From JASHPR01 sp963842355 (GTDB taxonomy: Bacteria; Actinomycetota; Actinomycetes; Streptosporangiales; Streptosporangiaceae), in the NCBI GenBank assembly GCA_963842355.1, contig CAWJGC010000004.1, positions 124,001-188,000 of the forward strand: a stretch of 64,000 bases of DNA, given 5' to 3'. Positions 42,666 through 50,628 of the stretch are shown in pieces (within the stretch, counting starts at the first letter, position 1; each line of letters starts with the position of its first letter). The notes under the pieces are model-generated. The model had not been told where the DNA came from, did not search any database, and saw only the letters and a program-made list of their open reading frames with translations. The translations under genes and the position numbers were made by a program.

Positions 42666-45013
42666 GACGCCTCCTCCTCCTCTGGCTCAGCCTCTCCGGC
42701 ATGTGGCCAGCCGCGCCGGGGCCCGGCGGGCCCCTGTCGTCCCCGGCCGCTGACGGCGAACCGGCGCAGCCGCGCGCTGTTGAAGACGACGAAGGCCGAC
42801 GACAGCGCCATCGCCGCGCCGGCGATGAGCGGGTTGAGGAACCCGGCGGCGGCCAGCGGGATCGCCGCGATGTTGTAGCCGAACGCCCAGGCCAGGTTTC
42901 GCCGGATGGTCTGGAACGTGCCCCGGGCCAGCCGGATCGCCTCCGGGACCACGCCGAGGTCATCTCGCAGCAGGATCAGGTCGGCCGCGCAGATCGCGAC
43001 GTCGGTGCCCGAGCCCACCGCCAGCCCCAGGTCCGCCGCGGCCAGAGCGGGACCGTCGTTGACCCCGTCACCGACCATCGCCACCGACCGGCCGCGCGCC
43101 TGAAGGTCCCTGATCACCGCGACCTTGCCGCCGGGCATGGCCTCGGCGATGACCTCATCCACGCCCGCCGCGGCCGCGACCGCTTCTGCGGTGGCCTGGT
43201 TGTCCCCGGTCAGCAGCACCGTGCGCAGCCCGAGGCGGCGCAGCCCCGCCACCGCCGCGGCGGCTGACGGCTTGACCGTGTCGGCCACCGCGATCGCCCC
43301 GCGGGCCTGGCCGTCCCACCCGGCCAGCACCACCGTGCTCCCGGCCCGTTCCCATGCCGCGCTCTGGCCGGCCAGGCTGGCCGGAACCTCGATCCCGCGG
43401 TCACGGAACAGTTTGTCCCGCCCGACGATCACCTCAAGCCCGTCAGCGACCCCGCGTGCGCCCAGACCCGGCAGTGCCGTAAAGGCGCTGGCCTGCGGCA
43501 GCGACCCGAACTCGTCCCGCGCGGCGGCGCTGATCGCCGCGGCCACGGCGTGCTCGGAGGCCTGCTCCACCGCCCCGGCCCGCCGCAGCAGCACCTCGCG
43601 GCTGGTACCCGCGGCCGGGCGTACGGCGGTGACCGCCATCACCCCGGTGGTGAGCGTCCCGGTCTTGTCCAGCACCGCGGTGTCCACCAAGCGGGAGGAC
43701 TCCAGGGCCTGGTACCCCTTGATGAAGATCCCCAGCTGCGCGCCCCGCCCGCACGCCACCACCAGCGCGGCCGGGGTGGCCAGCCCGAGCGCGCACGGGC
43801 ACGCGATGATCAGCACCGCGAGGGCCGCGCTGACCGCGTGCTCGGCCGGGCTGCCCGCCAGCAGCCACCCGGCCAGCGTGAGCACCGCCGCAACCAGCAC
43901 CAGCGGGACGAACACTCCGGCAACGCGGTCGGCGACCCGCTGGATGGCCGCCTTCTGCGCCTGCGCCTGATCGACCAGGGCGACCAGGTGCGCGAGCTGG
44001 GTGTCGCTCCCCACCCGGGCCGCGCGCACGATCAGCCGCCCGCTCACCACGACCGTCCCGGCGGTAACGGCGTCGCCCTCCGCCGCGTCGGCAGGCACCG
44101 ACTCCCCGGTCATCATGCTGCGGTCGACCGCGGACTGGCCGAACAGCACCTCGCCGTCGGCGGCGATCGTCTCTCCCGGCCGGACCACGAACCGGTCGCC
44201 GGGCCGCAGCCCGGCGGCCGGGACGCGCTGCTCGGTGCCATCGTCGGCGAGCAGGCATGCGTCCTTGGCGGCCGAAGCGGCCAGTTCGCGCATCGCATCC
44301 CCGGCCTGCCGCCGGGCCCTGGCCTCATACCACCTCCCGGCGAGCAGGAACGTGGTCACCGACGCCGCGACCTCCAGGTAGATGCCGCCGCCCGACGCGT
44401 GCAGCAGCAGCGACACCGCGCTCACCCGGGCCTGGCCGCGGTCCAGGACGAACATCGCATACACCGACCAGCCGCACGCCGCGGTGATGCCCAGCGACAC
44501 CAGCGTGTCCATCGAGGCCGTCCCGTGCCGGGCGTTCTTCAGCGCCGCCCGGTGAAACGGCCACGCCGCCCATGCCGCCACCGGCGCGGCCAGCGCCACC
44601 AGGACCCACGGCCAGCCCGGGAACCGGTCGGCGGGAAACAGCGACAGCAACACCGACAGATCACTCAGCGGAACGAAAAAAATAAGCGCCACGATCAGCC
44701 TGCGCCGAAGGTCGGCGACACGGGCCGCATCCGGCCCGCCCCCGCCCGCAGCCGGGGCCCCGGGCGGCGCGGTTACCTCGGCGCCGTAACCAGCCTGCTC
44801 AACCTGATCGATGAGCCGGAGCACCGGCAGCTCGGCCGGCACCGTGACCGTCGCCTTCTCCGTCGCGAAATTCACCGTCGCCACGACGTCATCCATCGCG
44901 TTGAGACTTCTCTCAACCCTCGCCGCGCACGCGGCGCACGTCATGCCCCGGATCGAGAGCTCAACCTCCCGGAGCCCGGATGACGCCCCCTCCGCGACAG
45001 CAGCCGACGACAT
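42653..45013 (-). CDS. copA: Copper-translocating P1B-type ATPase
   Basis: Inner-membrane Cu(I) exporter of 786 residues. It has one N-terminal heavy-metal domain (GMTCAACAARVERS, Cys26 and Cys29), TGES actuator loop, the transmembrane metal site ACPCALG, the phosphorylated Asp449 in DKTGTLT, SEHAVAAAI (the usual SEHP has Ala) and GDGVNDGPAL. The C-terminus ends in a Glu-rich segment with a final Cys. It is the first gene of the copA-SCO1-lipoprotein set and lies downstream of a four-copy 22-bp array that resembles CsoR sites. Confidence 0.93.
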   Translation of the reverse strand: MSSAAVAEGASSGLREVELSIRGMTCAACAARVERSLNAMDDVVATVNFATEKATVTVPAELPVLRLIDQVEQAGYGAEVTAPPGAPAAGGGGPDAARVADLRRRLIVALIFFVPLSDLSVLLSLFPADRFPGWPWVLVALAAPVAAWAAWPFHRAALKNARHGTASMDTLVSLGITAACGWSVYAMFVLDRGQARVSAVSLLLHASGGGIYLEVAASVTTFLLAGRWYEARARRQAGDAMRELAASAAKDACLLADDGTEQRVPAAGLRPGDRFVVRPGETIAADGEVLFGQSAVDRSMMTGESVPADAAEGDAVTAGTVVVSGRLIVRAARVGSDTQLAHLVALVDQAQAQKAAIQRVADRVAGVFVPLVLVAAVLTLAGWLLAGSPAEHAVSAALAVLIIACPCALGLATPAALVVACGRGAQLGIFIKGYQALESSRLVDTAVLDKTGTLTTGVMAVTAVRPAAGTSREVLLRRAGAVEQASEHAVAAAISAAARDEFGSLPQASAFTALPGLGARGVADGLEVIVGRDKLFRDRGIEVPASLAGQSAAWERAGSTVVLAGWDGQARGAIAVADTVKPSAAAAVAGLRRLGLRTVLLTGDNQATAEAVAAAAGVDEVIAEAMPGGKVAVIRDLQARGRSVAMVGDGVNDGPALAAADLGLAVGSGTDVAICAADLILLRDDLGVVPEAIRLARGTFQTIRRNLAWAFGYNIAAIPLAAAGFLNPLIAGAAMALSSAFVVFNSARLRRFAVSGRGRQGPAGPRRGWPHAGEAEPEEEEASCLG

Positions 45014-45209
45014 ACCACCTCCAGCGAAACCAGCCCGTCAGGACGCCAGGTCCGGCGAGCCCGCCCGTCCCCGGACGAGGGCAAGAACCTGGCTGTTGAA
45101 GTTGAATTCGGCAACGCATCCGCGGATGCCGCCGCACCGGAAATGTACACCCCACGCGAATGCGGGTAACACAAGACACCCAGCAAACCGGACGCTATTG
45201 CCAGCATCA

Positions 45210-45297
45210 ATACCCCGCCCGGGTTCCAGCAATACCCCGCGGGGGTACTGTGAATACCTCACGGGGGTACTGCGAATACCACAGAAGGGTTATGCGA
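45210..45297. promoter_or_regulatory. Four tandem 22-bp operator-like units upstream of copA
   Basis: Units start at 45210, 45232, 45254 and 45276, each with ATACC followed by a G-rich half (ATACCCCGCGGGGGTAC in unit 2). An additional CACCCCGGGGGTAG lies at about 45308. The exact 22-bp spacing is two helical turns. The TACCCC..GGGGTA pattern resembles actinobacterial CsoR copper operators. Confidence 0.7.
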
Positions 45298-45502
45298 TCA
45301 GGATAAGCACCCCGGGGGTAGGCCCATTTTGCTGATTCATCATTGCGCGGGCCGCGTCACGACTATTACGCTTGCGGGATCGTGCGCGAGCATAAGGAAC
45401 CCGCCAGGGCGAGGCAGCGCCCGGGGAGCTTTCTCCGGGCTGACGCTGCCGGGATCAGCGCGGGCTCTTCCGCCGGGAGCAGGGCGCTGAGGGGACGCTG
45501 AC
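45298..45502. other. Shared promoter region of copA and DUF5134 gene
   Basis: No gene. Together with 45014-45209 it separates the divergent copA and DUF5134 genes; a CsoR-like half palindrome is near 45308. Confidence 0.4.
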
Positions 45503-46252
45503 GTGACGGAACCGTCCTGGCTGACAGGCGTCCTGGCGGCAGTCATGATCGTGATCGCCCTCTGCTGCGCGGGCAGGCTGGCCATCTCCCGCCTGCGACG
45601 GCGGGACACCGAACTCGACGCCGACGGGGTGCACGTCGCCATGGGCGTCGCCATGGCGGGAATGCTCGCACCGCGGCTGAGCCCGCTGCCCGCCAGCGCA
45701 TGGGAGCCGGTGTTCGGGATCGCCGCGGCATGGTTCGCCTGTCAGGCCATCCGCACCCGCCGCGGCGCCGCCCGGGCGGGCTGGCGATGCCCCCACCCCC
45801 TGCCGCACCTGGTCGAGTGCGTCGCCATGCTCTACATGCTCGTGGCGGTGCCCGGCTCCCGGCCTGGGGGCCAGGCAGCGGGAATGCCGATGGCCGGCAT
45901 GGCCGGGTCTGCTGGCATCGCGGGCGACTTCCCCGCGCTCGCGGTCGTGCTGGCGCTGTTCATGGTCGGCTACGTCGTATGGGCCGCCGACCAGCTCACG
46001 TCCTTCGCGCGCGCCGGGACCACCGCGACGCCCCGAAGCACGTCACGGGATCCCGCCGGCGCTCCGGGTACCTCCGGCACCCTCAGCAGCGCGCGCACAC
46101 CGGACACCGCCCAGGCCCCGGGCACGCCCGGTACCGCGGGCACCCCGCGCCTCGACCTGGCGGGCAGGCCGGTGCTCGCCCCGCGGCTCGCCACATGCGC
46201 CAAGATCGCTATGGGCATCACCATGGGCTACATGCTGGTCCTGATGCTGTGA
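45503..46252 (+). CDS. DUF5134 Met/His-containing membrane protein
   Basis: Membrane protein of 249 residues with segments WLTGVLAAVMIVIALCCAG, HVAMGVAMAGMLAPRL, LVECVAMLYMLVAVPG, LAVVLALFMVGYVVWAADQL and IAMGITMGYMLVLML. Conserved DUF5134 features are D-x-D-x-x-H (DADGVHVAMGVAMAGM) and the PHLVECVAMLYM block. Met and His residues inside the helices suggest metal handling. A long Pro/Thr/Gly loop separates the last helix. It is divergent from copA across the 22-bp repeat array, so it is probably part of the same copper response. Confidence 0.8.
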   Translation: MTEPSWLTGVLAAVMIVIALCCAGRLAISRLRRRDTELDADGVHVAMGVAMAGMLAPRLSPLPASAWEPVFGIAAAWFACQAIRTRRGAARAGWRCPHPLPHLVECVAMLYMLVAVPGSRPGGQAAGMPMAGMAGSAGIAGDFPALAVVLALFMVGYVVWAADQLTSFARAGTTATPRSTSRDPAGAPGTSGTLSSARTPDTAQAPGTPGTAGTPRLDLAGRPVLAPRLATCAKIAMGITMGYMLVLML

Positions 46253-46281
46253 CCCGAGGGCGCGGGCGGCTGGTCATCCGG

Positions 46282-47121
46282 CTAGGAGCGGTCTGTTGCT
46301 GGCTGGAGCCGGGGTCCTGAGATCCGGCGGGTTCGGGTGTGCTGCCATGCGGCCCAGGTGCGGCCGATGGCGTAGGAGAGGGCTCCCAGGGCGCCGACGA
46401 AAAACCCGACGGGCCAGTTGTACTGGTACGACAGCGCGATCGCGGCCCATACGGTGGCTAGCGCGATGGCAACGGACAGGAGCATGGCCAGGACGGGCCT
46501 GCTGGTGAGCGACCGCGCGGCCGCCGGCGGGCCGATCATCAGGCTGAAGATCAGCAGGGCGCCGACGACGGGCACGGTCATGGCGGTTGTGAGCGCGACG
46601 ACCAGCAGGAAGCACATCTCGATGCGGTGGCCGCGGATGCCCCTGGCCTCGGCTACCTCCGGGACGATGGACGAGAGCATGAGCGGCCGGTAGATGACCG
46701 CTACCGCCGTGATGCAGGCGATGCCCAGGCCCGCCACGGGCAGGATCTGGCTGGTGCTCACGCCGAGGATCTCGCCGAACAGGAGCGAGTAGATCTCCGG
46801 CTCGTACTCGGTGGTCCTGGACAGGAACGCGGCGCCGAGCGCGAGCATCATGACCAGCGCCAGCGCCGTGACGACATCGTGGCGGCCGCGGCGGCCCAAA
46901 GATCCGATCCCCAGGGCGCCGAGCACGGAGAAGACGGCCAGGCCGACGAGCGTGTTGATGCCGAGCAGGCTGGCTCCCGCGGCGCCGGCGAATGCGCCCT
47001 TGGGGATGGCATGCGCGGGGAACGCCGAGCCCCTCAGCACGACGAAGTACCCGACCACGCCGGCCACCACGGCGACGATCGTGGCCGTGATCCAGGCGTT
47101 CATCATGAACCCGGCGAACAT
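46282..47121 (-). CDS. Zinc/manganese ABC transporter permease 2 (ZnuB-like)
   Basis: ABC-3 family permease of 279 residues with about eight hydrophobic segments (MMNAWITATIVAVVAGVVGY, AIPKGAFAGAAGASLLGINT, TAMTVPVVGALLIFSLMIGP). ATG 47121 has GGAGGG upstream, and a longer open frame is ignored. It is the last gene of the four-gene operon and follows a second permease by 31 bases, so the transporter is probably a heterodimer. It would import Zn or Mn with the ATPase and lipoprotein encoded upstream. Confidence 0.88.
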   Translation of the reverse strand: MFAGFMMNAWITATIVAVVAGVVGYFVVLRGSAFPAHAIPKGAFAGAAGASLLGINTLVGLAVFSVLGALGIGSLGRRGRHDVVTALALVMMLALGAAFLSRTTEYEPEIYSLLFGEILGVSTSQILPVAGLGIACITAVAVIYRPLMLSSIVPEVAEARGIRGHRIEMCFLLVVALTTAMTVPVVGALLIFSLMIGPPAAARSLTSRPVLAMLLSVAIALATVWAAIALSYQYNWPVGFFVGALGALSYAIGRTWAAWQHTRTRRISGPRLQPATDRS

Positions 47122-47152
47122 GTGCCCTCCGTCCTGGCCGGCTGTGCCTGGC

Positions 47153-48076
47153 TCATGCCGCGATACGCCCGCGGCCGGCGTCAGCGGCCGGCGCGGCCGG
47201 TCCCTGGCTTCTGCGCGCGGCCCTGGCGACGGGCAGGCCGGAGGCAAGGTAGGTGATGAAGATGACGGCGACGATGAAGAAGCTGACCGGCAGGCCCTGA
47301 TGGCTGGACCCCCAGTAATAGCTGTCGTAGGCCAGCAGGACGCCGGCCCAGGTGGCGAGCACGCCGATGAGGCCCGCAAGGCCCAGCGCCAGGGACAGCT
47401 TGGTGGTCAGGCGCAGCGCCGTGGCGGGCGGGCCGATCAGCAGGGCGGTGGACAGGATGGCCCCGATGGCCAGGGAGGACAGCCCGACCGAGACGGCCAG
47501 GGCGAGCATGTAGAGCAAGCCCACCAGGCGGACCGGCACCCCGCGGGCGGCGGCGAGATCGGGGCTGACCGTGCTGAGCAGCAGCGGCCTGCCGATGGCC
47601 GCGAGGCTGGCGAGCGCTATCGCGGCCAGGATCGCCACCGCCGGGATGGTGCCGGTGGTGGTGGTGAAGATGGAGCCGAACAGGATCTGCTGGGTGGCCC
47701 CGGTGGTAGCCCCGGACGTGGACGTGAGGTAGAGGAACAAGGCGGCCAGGCCGATGGCCGCGCCGAGCACGATCCCGGTGGCCAGGTCCCGTCCGCGCAG
47801 CCGGCGGACCCCGATCAGGTCCATGACGCCCGCCCCGGCAATGCCAAAGCCCACGAACCCGGCCACCGGGCTGAGCCCGATCAGCAGGGCGCCCGACCCC
47901 CCGGCCGCGGACACGTCGCCGAGCGCGTGCCCGGCGAAGGACTGGCCGCGCATGACGGTGAACACGCCGGTCACGGCGGACACCACGGCGACCACCGCGC
48001 CGATCGCGGCGGCGACGTGGACCTGCGGGCTGGCGAAGAACCCGGGCTCGAATACCGCGGTGTACAGCTGGTGCAT
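47153..48076 (-). CDS. znuB: Zinc/manganese ABC transporter permease 1 (ZnuB-like)
   Basis: ABC-3 permease of 307 residues. The N-terminal MHQLYTAVFEPGFFASPQVH is followed by TGVFTVMRGQSFAGHALGDV, the family signature with H in the metal path, and AIGAILSTALLIGPPATALR. It starts 6 bases after the ATPase stop, so the genes are cotranslated. The C-terminal Arg/Ala tail is cytoplasmic. Paralogous to the permease at 46282. Confidence 0.9.
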   Translation of the reverse strand: MHQLYTAVFEPGFFASPQVHVAAAIGAVVAVVSAVTGVFTVMRGQSFAGHALGDVSAAGGSGALLIGLSPVAGFVGFGIAGAGVMDLIGVRRLRGRDLATGIVLGAAIGLAALFLYLTSTSGATTGATQQILFGSIFTTTTGTIPAVAILAAIALASLAAIGRPLLLSTVSPDLAAARGVPVRLVGLLYMLALAVSVGLSSLAIGAILSTALLIGPPATALRLTTKLSLALGLAGLIGVLATWAGVLLAYDSYYWGSSHQGLPVSFFIVAVIFITYLASGLPVARAARRSQGPAAPAADAGRGRIAA

Positions 48077-48082
48077 GGCGGG

Positions 48083-48925
48083 TCAGCCTGCCTCGGCCGT
48101 CGGGAGGGGTGCTGCCGCGAGGTCATCGGCGGCGGATCCGGCCACGACCAGGACCCGGCCGTGCACGTGCAGCACGTCGACGTGGTGACCGTACAGCCGG
48201 CTGAGAACCTCAGACGTGACGACCTCCTGGGTGGGCCCGCTCGCCGCCCGCCCGCCCGCGAGGTAGACGACGCGGTTCATCACCGGCAGCAGCGGGTTCA
48301 TCTCGTGGGCGGACAGCAGCACGGCGATCTGCTGCTCCCGGGCGATCCGGGCCAGCAGGCTGATGATCTCCTGGCCGCTGCGCAGGTCCAGGTTCGCCAG
48401 CGGCTCGTCCAGCAGCAGCAGCCGCGGCCGGCTGATCAAGGCGTGCGCGATCAGCACGCGCTGCTGCTCCCCGCCGGACAGGTTCCCGACCCGGGCGCCG
48501 GCGAAGCGCTCGGCGTCGACCGCGTGCAGCATCGCGCGGACCGCCTCGCGCCGTTCCCGGGACGGCAGCCGCAAGCCGTACCGGCTGCCGTCCATCCCCA
48601 GCGCGACCAGGTCCCTGGCCCGCACCGGCATGTCCGGGTCGAGCAGCACCTTCTGCGGGACATAGCCCACGGGCTGGGTCCGCAGCGACCGCGGCTGGCC
48701 GAGGACGGCCACCTCACCCGCGCTAGGCCGCTGCAGGCCGAGGATCACCCGCAGCAGCGTTGTCTTGCCCGCCCCGTTGGGGCCGATGAGGCCGGTGAAC
48801 TCCCCGGCCTGGACGGCGAAGCTGACCTCGTCGAGGATCTGCCGTCCCGCCAGGGCCACGCTGACCTGGTCGACCCGGAGGATCTCGGGCGTGCCCGCGA
48901 TGACGTGGTCTTGGCGGGTCATCAC
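48083..48925 (-). CDS. znuC: Zinc/manganese ABC transporter ATPase (ZnuC-like)
   Basis: ATPase of 280 residues that energises metal import. Walker A is GPNGAGKTT, the Q-loop YVPQKVLLD, the signature NLSGGEQQRVLIAHAL, Walker B LLLLDEPLANLD and the H-loop SAHEMN. Its ATG overlaps the stop of the substrate-binding gene (ATGA); a second ATG follows at once. The C-terminal 35 residues contain HHVDVLHVHGRVLVV, His-rich as in some Zn-responsive ATPases. Confidence 0.92.
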   Translation of the reverse strand: MMTRQDHVIAGTPEILRVDQVSVALAGRQILDEVSFAVQAGEFTGLIGPNGAGKTTLLRVILGLQRPSAGEVAVLGQPRSLRTQPVGYVPQKVLLDPDMPVRARDLVALGMDGSRYGLRLPSRERREAVRAMLHAVDAERFAGARVGNLSGGEQQRVLIAHALISRPRLLLLDEPLANLDLRSGQEIISLLARIAREQQIAVLLSAHEMNPLLPVMNRVVYLAGGRAASGPTQEVVTSEVLSRLYGHHVDVLHVHGRVLVVAGSAADDLAAAPLPTAEAG

Positions 48926-49906
48926 AGCTTCTGAGTCGAGATCTTGCTGGTGATCGCCTTCTCGATCGCGTTCACCTCGGCGAGCATCCAGTTCTGGTAG
49001 TCGTAGCCGGCGGGCATGGTCTCGTAGACGCCGACCACGGGGACTCCGGCCTTGAGAGCAGTCTCCCGTATCGAGGTGGTGAGGGCGTCGACGACCTGCT
49101 GGTTGTAGCAGAAGACCTTCACCTTGTGCTGGGTGAAGAAGCCGTTCTCCAGGGCGATGTCCTCGGGTGCGGGATCGACGCCGTTCATGATGTCCGCCTG
49201 GAACGTGAACGGGGTCAGGTTCGTGATCCCCATGGCCGTCAGCAGGTAGTCGGCTACGGGCTCGGTCGTCGCCGCCGGGGTGCCGGGGTACCTGGCCTTG
49301 AACTGGCCGATGGCGGTCAGCCAGGGCGTCAGCGAGCTGTCGAACCTGGCCAGGTTGGCCCGGAAATAGGCGGCGTGCGACGGCAGCAGCGCCGACAGGT
49401 CAGCGGCCATGGCCCTGGCGGCGGCCGGCATCGTCTTCGGGTCATACCACAGGTGCGGGTTAGGGGTGTTACCGGGCAGGCCGAGCAGATTCTGCACGAC
49501 GATGACCTTGCGCTTGGGGTCAGGCGACGCCGACTCGATCCTGCTCATCCAGTCGTCGTAGCCGACGCCGTTCTGCACGATCAGCTGCGCCGCAGCTGAC
49601 CTCCTGGGCCACCTGCGGGCTGGCCTCGAAGGTGTGCGGGTCGGTGTTGGGGTTGTCCAGGATCGCGGACACATGCACGTACCGGCCGCCGACCTGGCTC
49701 AGCACGTCGGCGTACTCGTTCTCGGCGCCGATGGCACTGATGACCGTCGTGCCGTTGGCAGCGTCCGTGGTGCCGCCGTTGCTGCCGCAGCCGGCCGCGG
49801 CCAGCGCGAGCGCGGCCGCGGCGCTGGCCAGGACCGCGCTCCGCCGCATACCGGGACGCCGGCGGCCGCGCGCAGGATGCGTCGTGATGTCCATGGAACG
49901 AAACAT
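48922..49906 (-). pseudogene. znuA: ZnuA-like metal-binding lipoprotein with one frameshift
   Basis: Substrate-binding protein of the cluster A-1 type. The signal and lipobox are ALAAAGCGSN. A one-base insertion near 49597 breaks ASPQVAQEVS from AAQLIVQNGVGYDDW. Metal-site pieces are DPHTFEAS (His) and NPHLWYDPKT (His). The third region reads ATTEPVADYLL, with Glu where classical ZnuA has His. The last is VFCYNQQVVDAL. The C-terminus MPAGYDYQNWMLAEV is family-typical. The single indel may be a sequencing error, because the rest of the operon is intact. A 7-1-7 palindrome lies directly upstream. Confidence 0.82.
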
Positions 49907-49910
49907 AGTC

Positions 49911-49925
49911 TGAGACTGAGTCTCA
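49911..49925. promoter_or_regulatory. 7-1-7 Zur-like box before znuA
   Basis: TGAGACTGAGTCTCA has perfect 7-bp arms around one base and fits the Fur/Zur box layout (TGA-N9-TCA). It is 5 bases upstream of the first ATG, so the start 12 bases further in (MDITT) is likely. Confidence 0.65.
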
Positions 49926-50009
49926 ATGCAACCAAGACGTCATCGTCCGCGCCGGGCACACGGGGTTTCCGGTCAGGCCGGCCACCCGCCCGGCCCGTTG
50001 CGCATTTGC

Positions 50010-50033
50010 ATAAACAGATTGGCATGTGTTTAT
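50010..50033. promoter_or_regulatory. ArsR/SmtB-type operator
   Basis: ATAAACA and TGTTTAT are perfect inverted arms separated by 10 bases, just before the ArsR gene. The upstream ATG (50024) lies inside the operator, supporting GTG 50042 as start. Confidence 0.6.
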
Positions 50034-50041
50034 ATGACCTG

Positions 50042-50335
50042 GTGTCAGCGCAGACGAAGGCGTTCGAGGCTGCGGGGGAGCTGCTGAAGGTGCTGGCCGC
50101 CCCGGCCCGGCTGGCGATCGTCACGGAGCTGGCTGACCAGCCGCGGTTCGTGCACGAGCTGGTCGACCGGCTCGGGATGAGCCAGCCGCTGGTCTCCCAG
50201 CACCTGCGGGTGCTCCGCGGGGCCCGCCTGGTCGGGGTGGAACGGCAGGGCCGCGAAGCCGTCTACTCCCTGGCCGACCAGCACGTCGCGCACATCGTCG
50301 CTGACGCCGTCCATCACAGCAAGGAGGAGCCGTGA
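50042..50335 (+). CDS. ArsR/SmtB-family zinc-type sensor
   Basis: Repressor of 97 residues. The HTH is SQPLVSQHLRVLRGARLVGV. The C-terminal helix DQHVAHIVADAVHHSKEE carries the alpha-5 metal motif DxHx(10)HxxE, typical of Zn/Co sensors such as SmtB, CzrA and NmtR. GTG 50042 is preferred because ATG 50024 lies in the operator. Its stop overlaps the GTG of the His-rich gene (GTGA), forming an operon with it and the Fur gene. It would derepress on zinc excess. Confidence 0.9.
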   Translation: MSAQTKAFEAAGELLKVLAAPARLAIVTELADQPRFVHELVDRLGMSQPLVSQHLRVLRGARLVGVERQGREAVYSLADQHVAHIVADAVHHSKEEP

Positions 50336-50628
50336 TAGCTGCCGGTCATGAAGTTCACCCCCACCCCGACCACGAGCACGGACCCGGCTGCGGGCACGCC
50401 AGTGCCGAGCGCGAGGGGCATGTCGACTACGTCCACGAAGGGCACGCCCACGCCCCGCACGACGGGCACTACGACGAGCATCCGCTGCCGCACCTGGCCC
50501 ACCCCGGTCACCAGCACATGCACGGGCCCGGCTGCGGGCACGAAGCCGTCGCGCACGGCGACCATGTCGACTACGCGCACGACGGGCACCGTCATGCCCC
50601 TGACGGTGACCACTACGACGAGCACTAG
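50332..50628 (+). CDS. Small His-rich metal-binding protein
   Basis: Protein of 98 residues, nearly a quarter His. It is built from two copies of a unit of about 40 residues: GPGCGHASAEREGHVDYVHE with GHAHAPHDGHYDEH, and GPGCGHEAVAHGDHVDYAHD with GHRHAPDGDHYDEH. There is no signal peptide or membrane segment, so it should act in the cytoplasm as a zinc buffer or chaperone. GTG 50332 overlaps the ArsR stop, so expression is coupled to zinc sensing. Confidence 0.85.
   Translation: MIAAGHEVHPHPDHEHGPGCGHASAEREGHVDYVHEGHAHAPHDGHYDEHPLPHLAHPGHQHMHGPGCGHEAVAHGDHVDYAHDGHRHAPDGDHYDEH

Noticed and set aside
46811..48934. 707-codon plus-strand frame
   Set aside because: Antisense to three intact ABC transporter genes and of low-complexity Gln/Gly/Asp composition.
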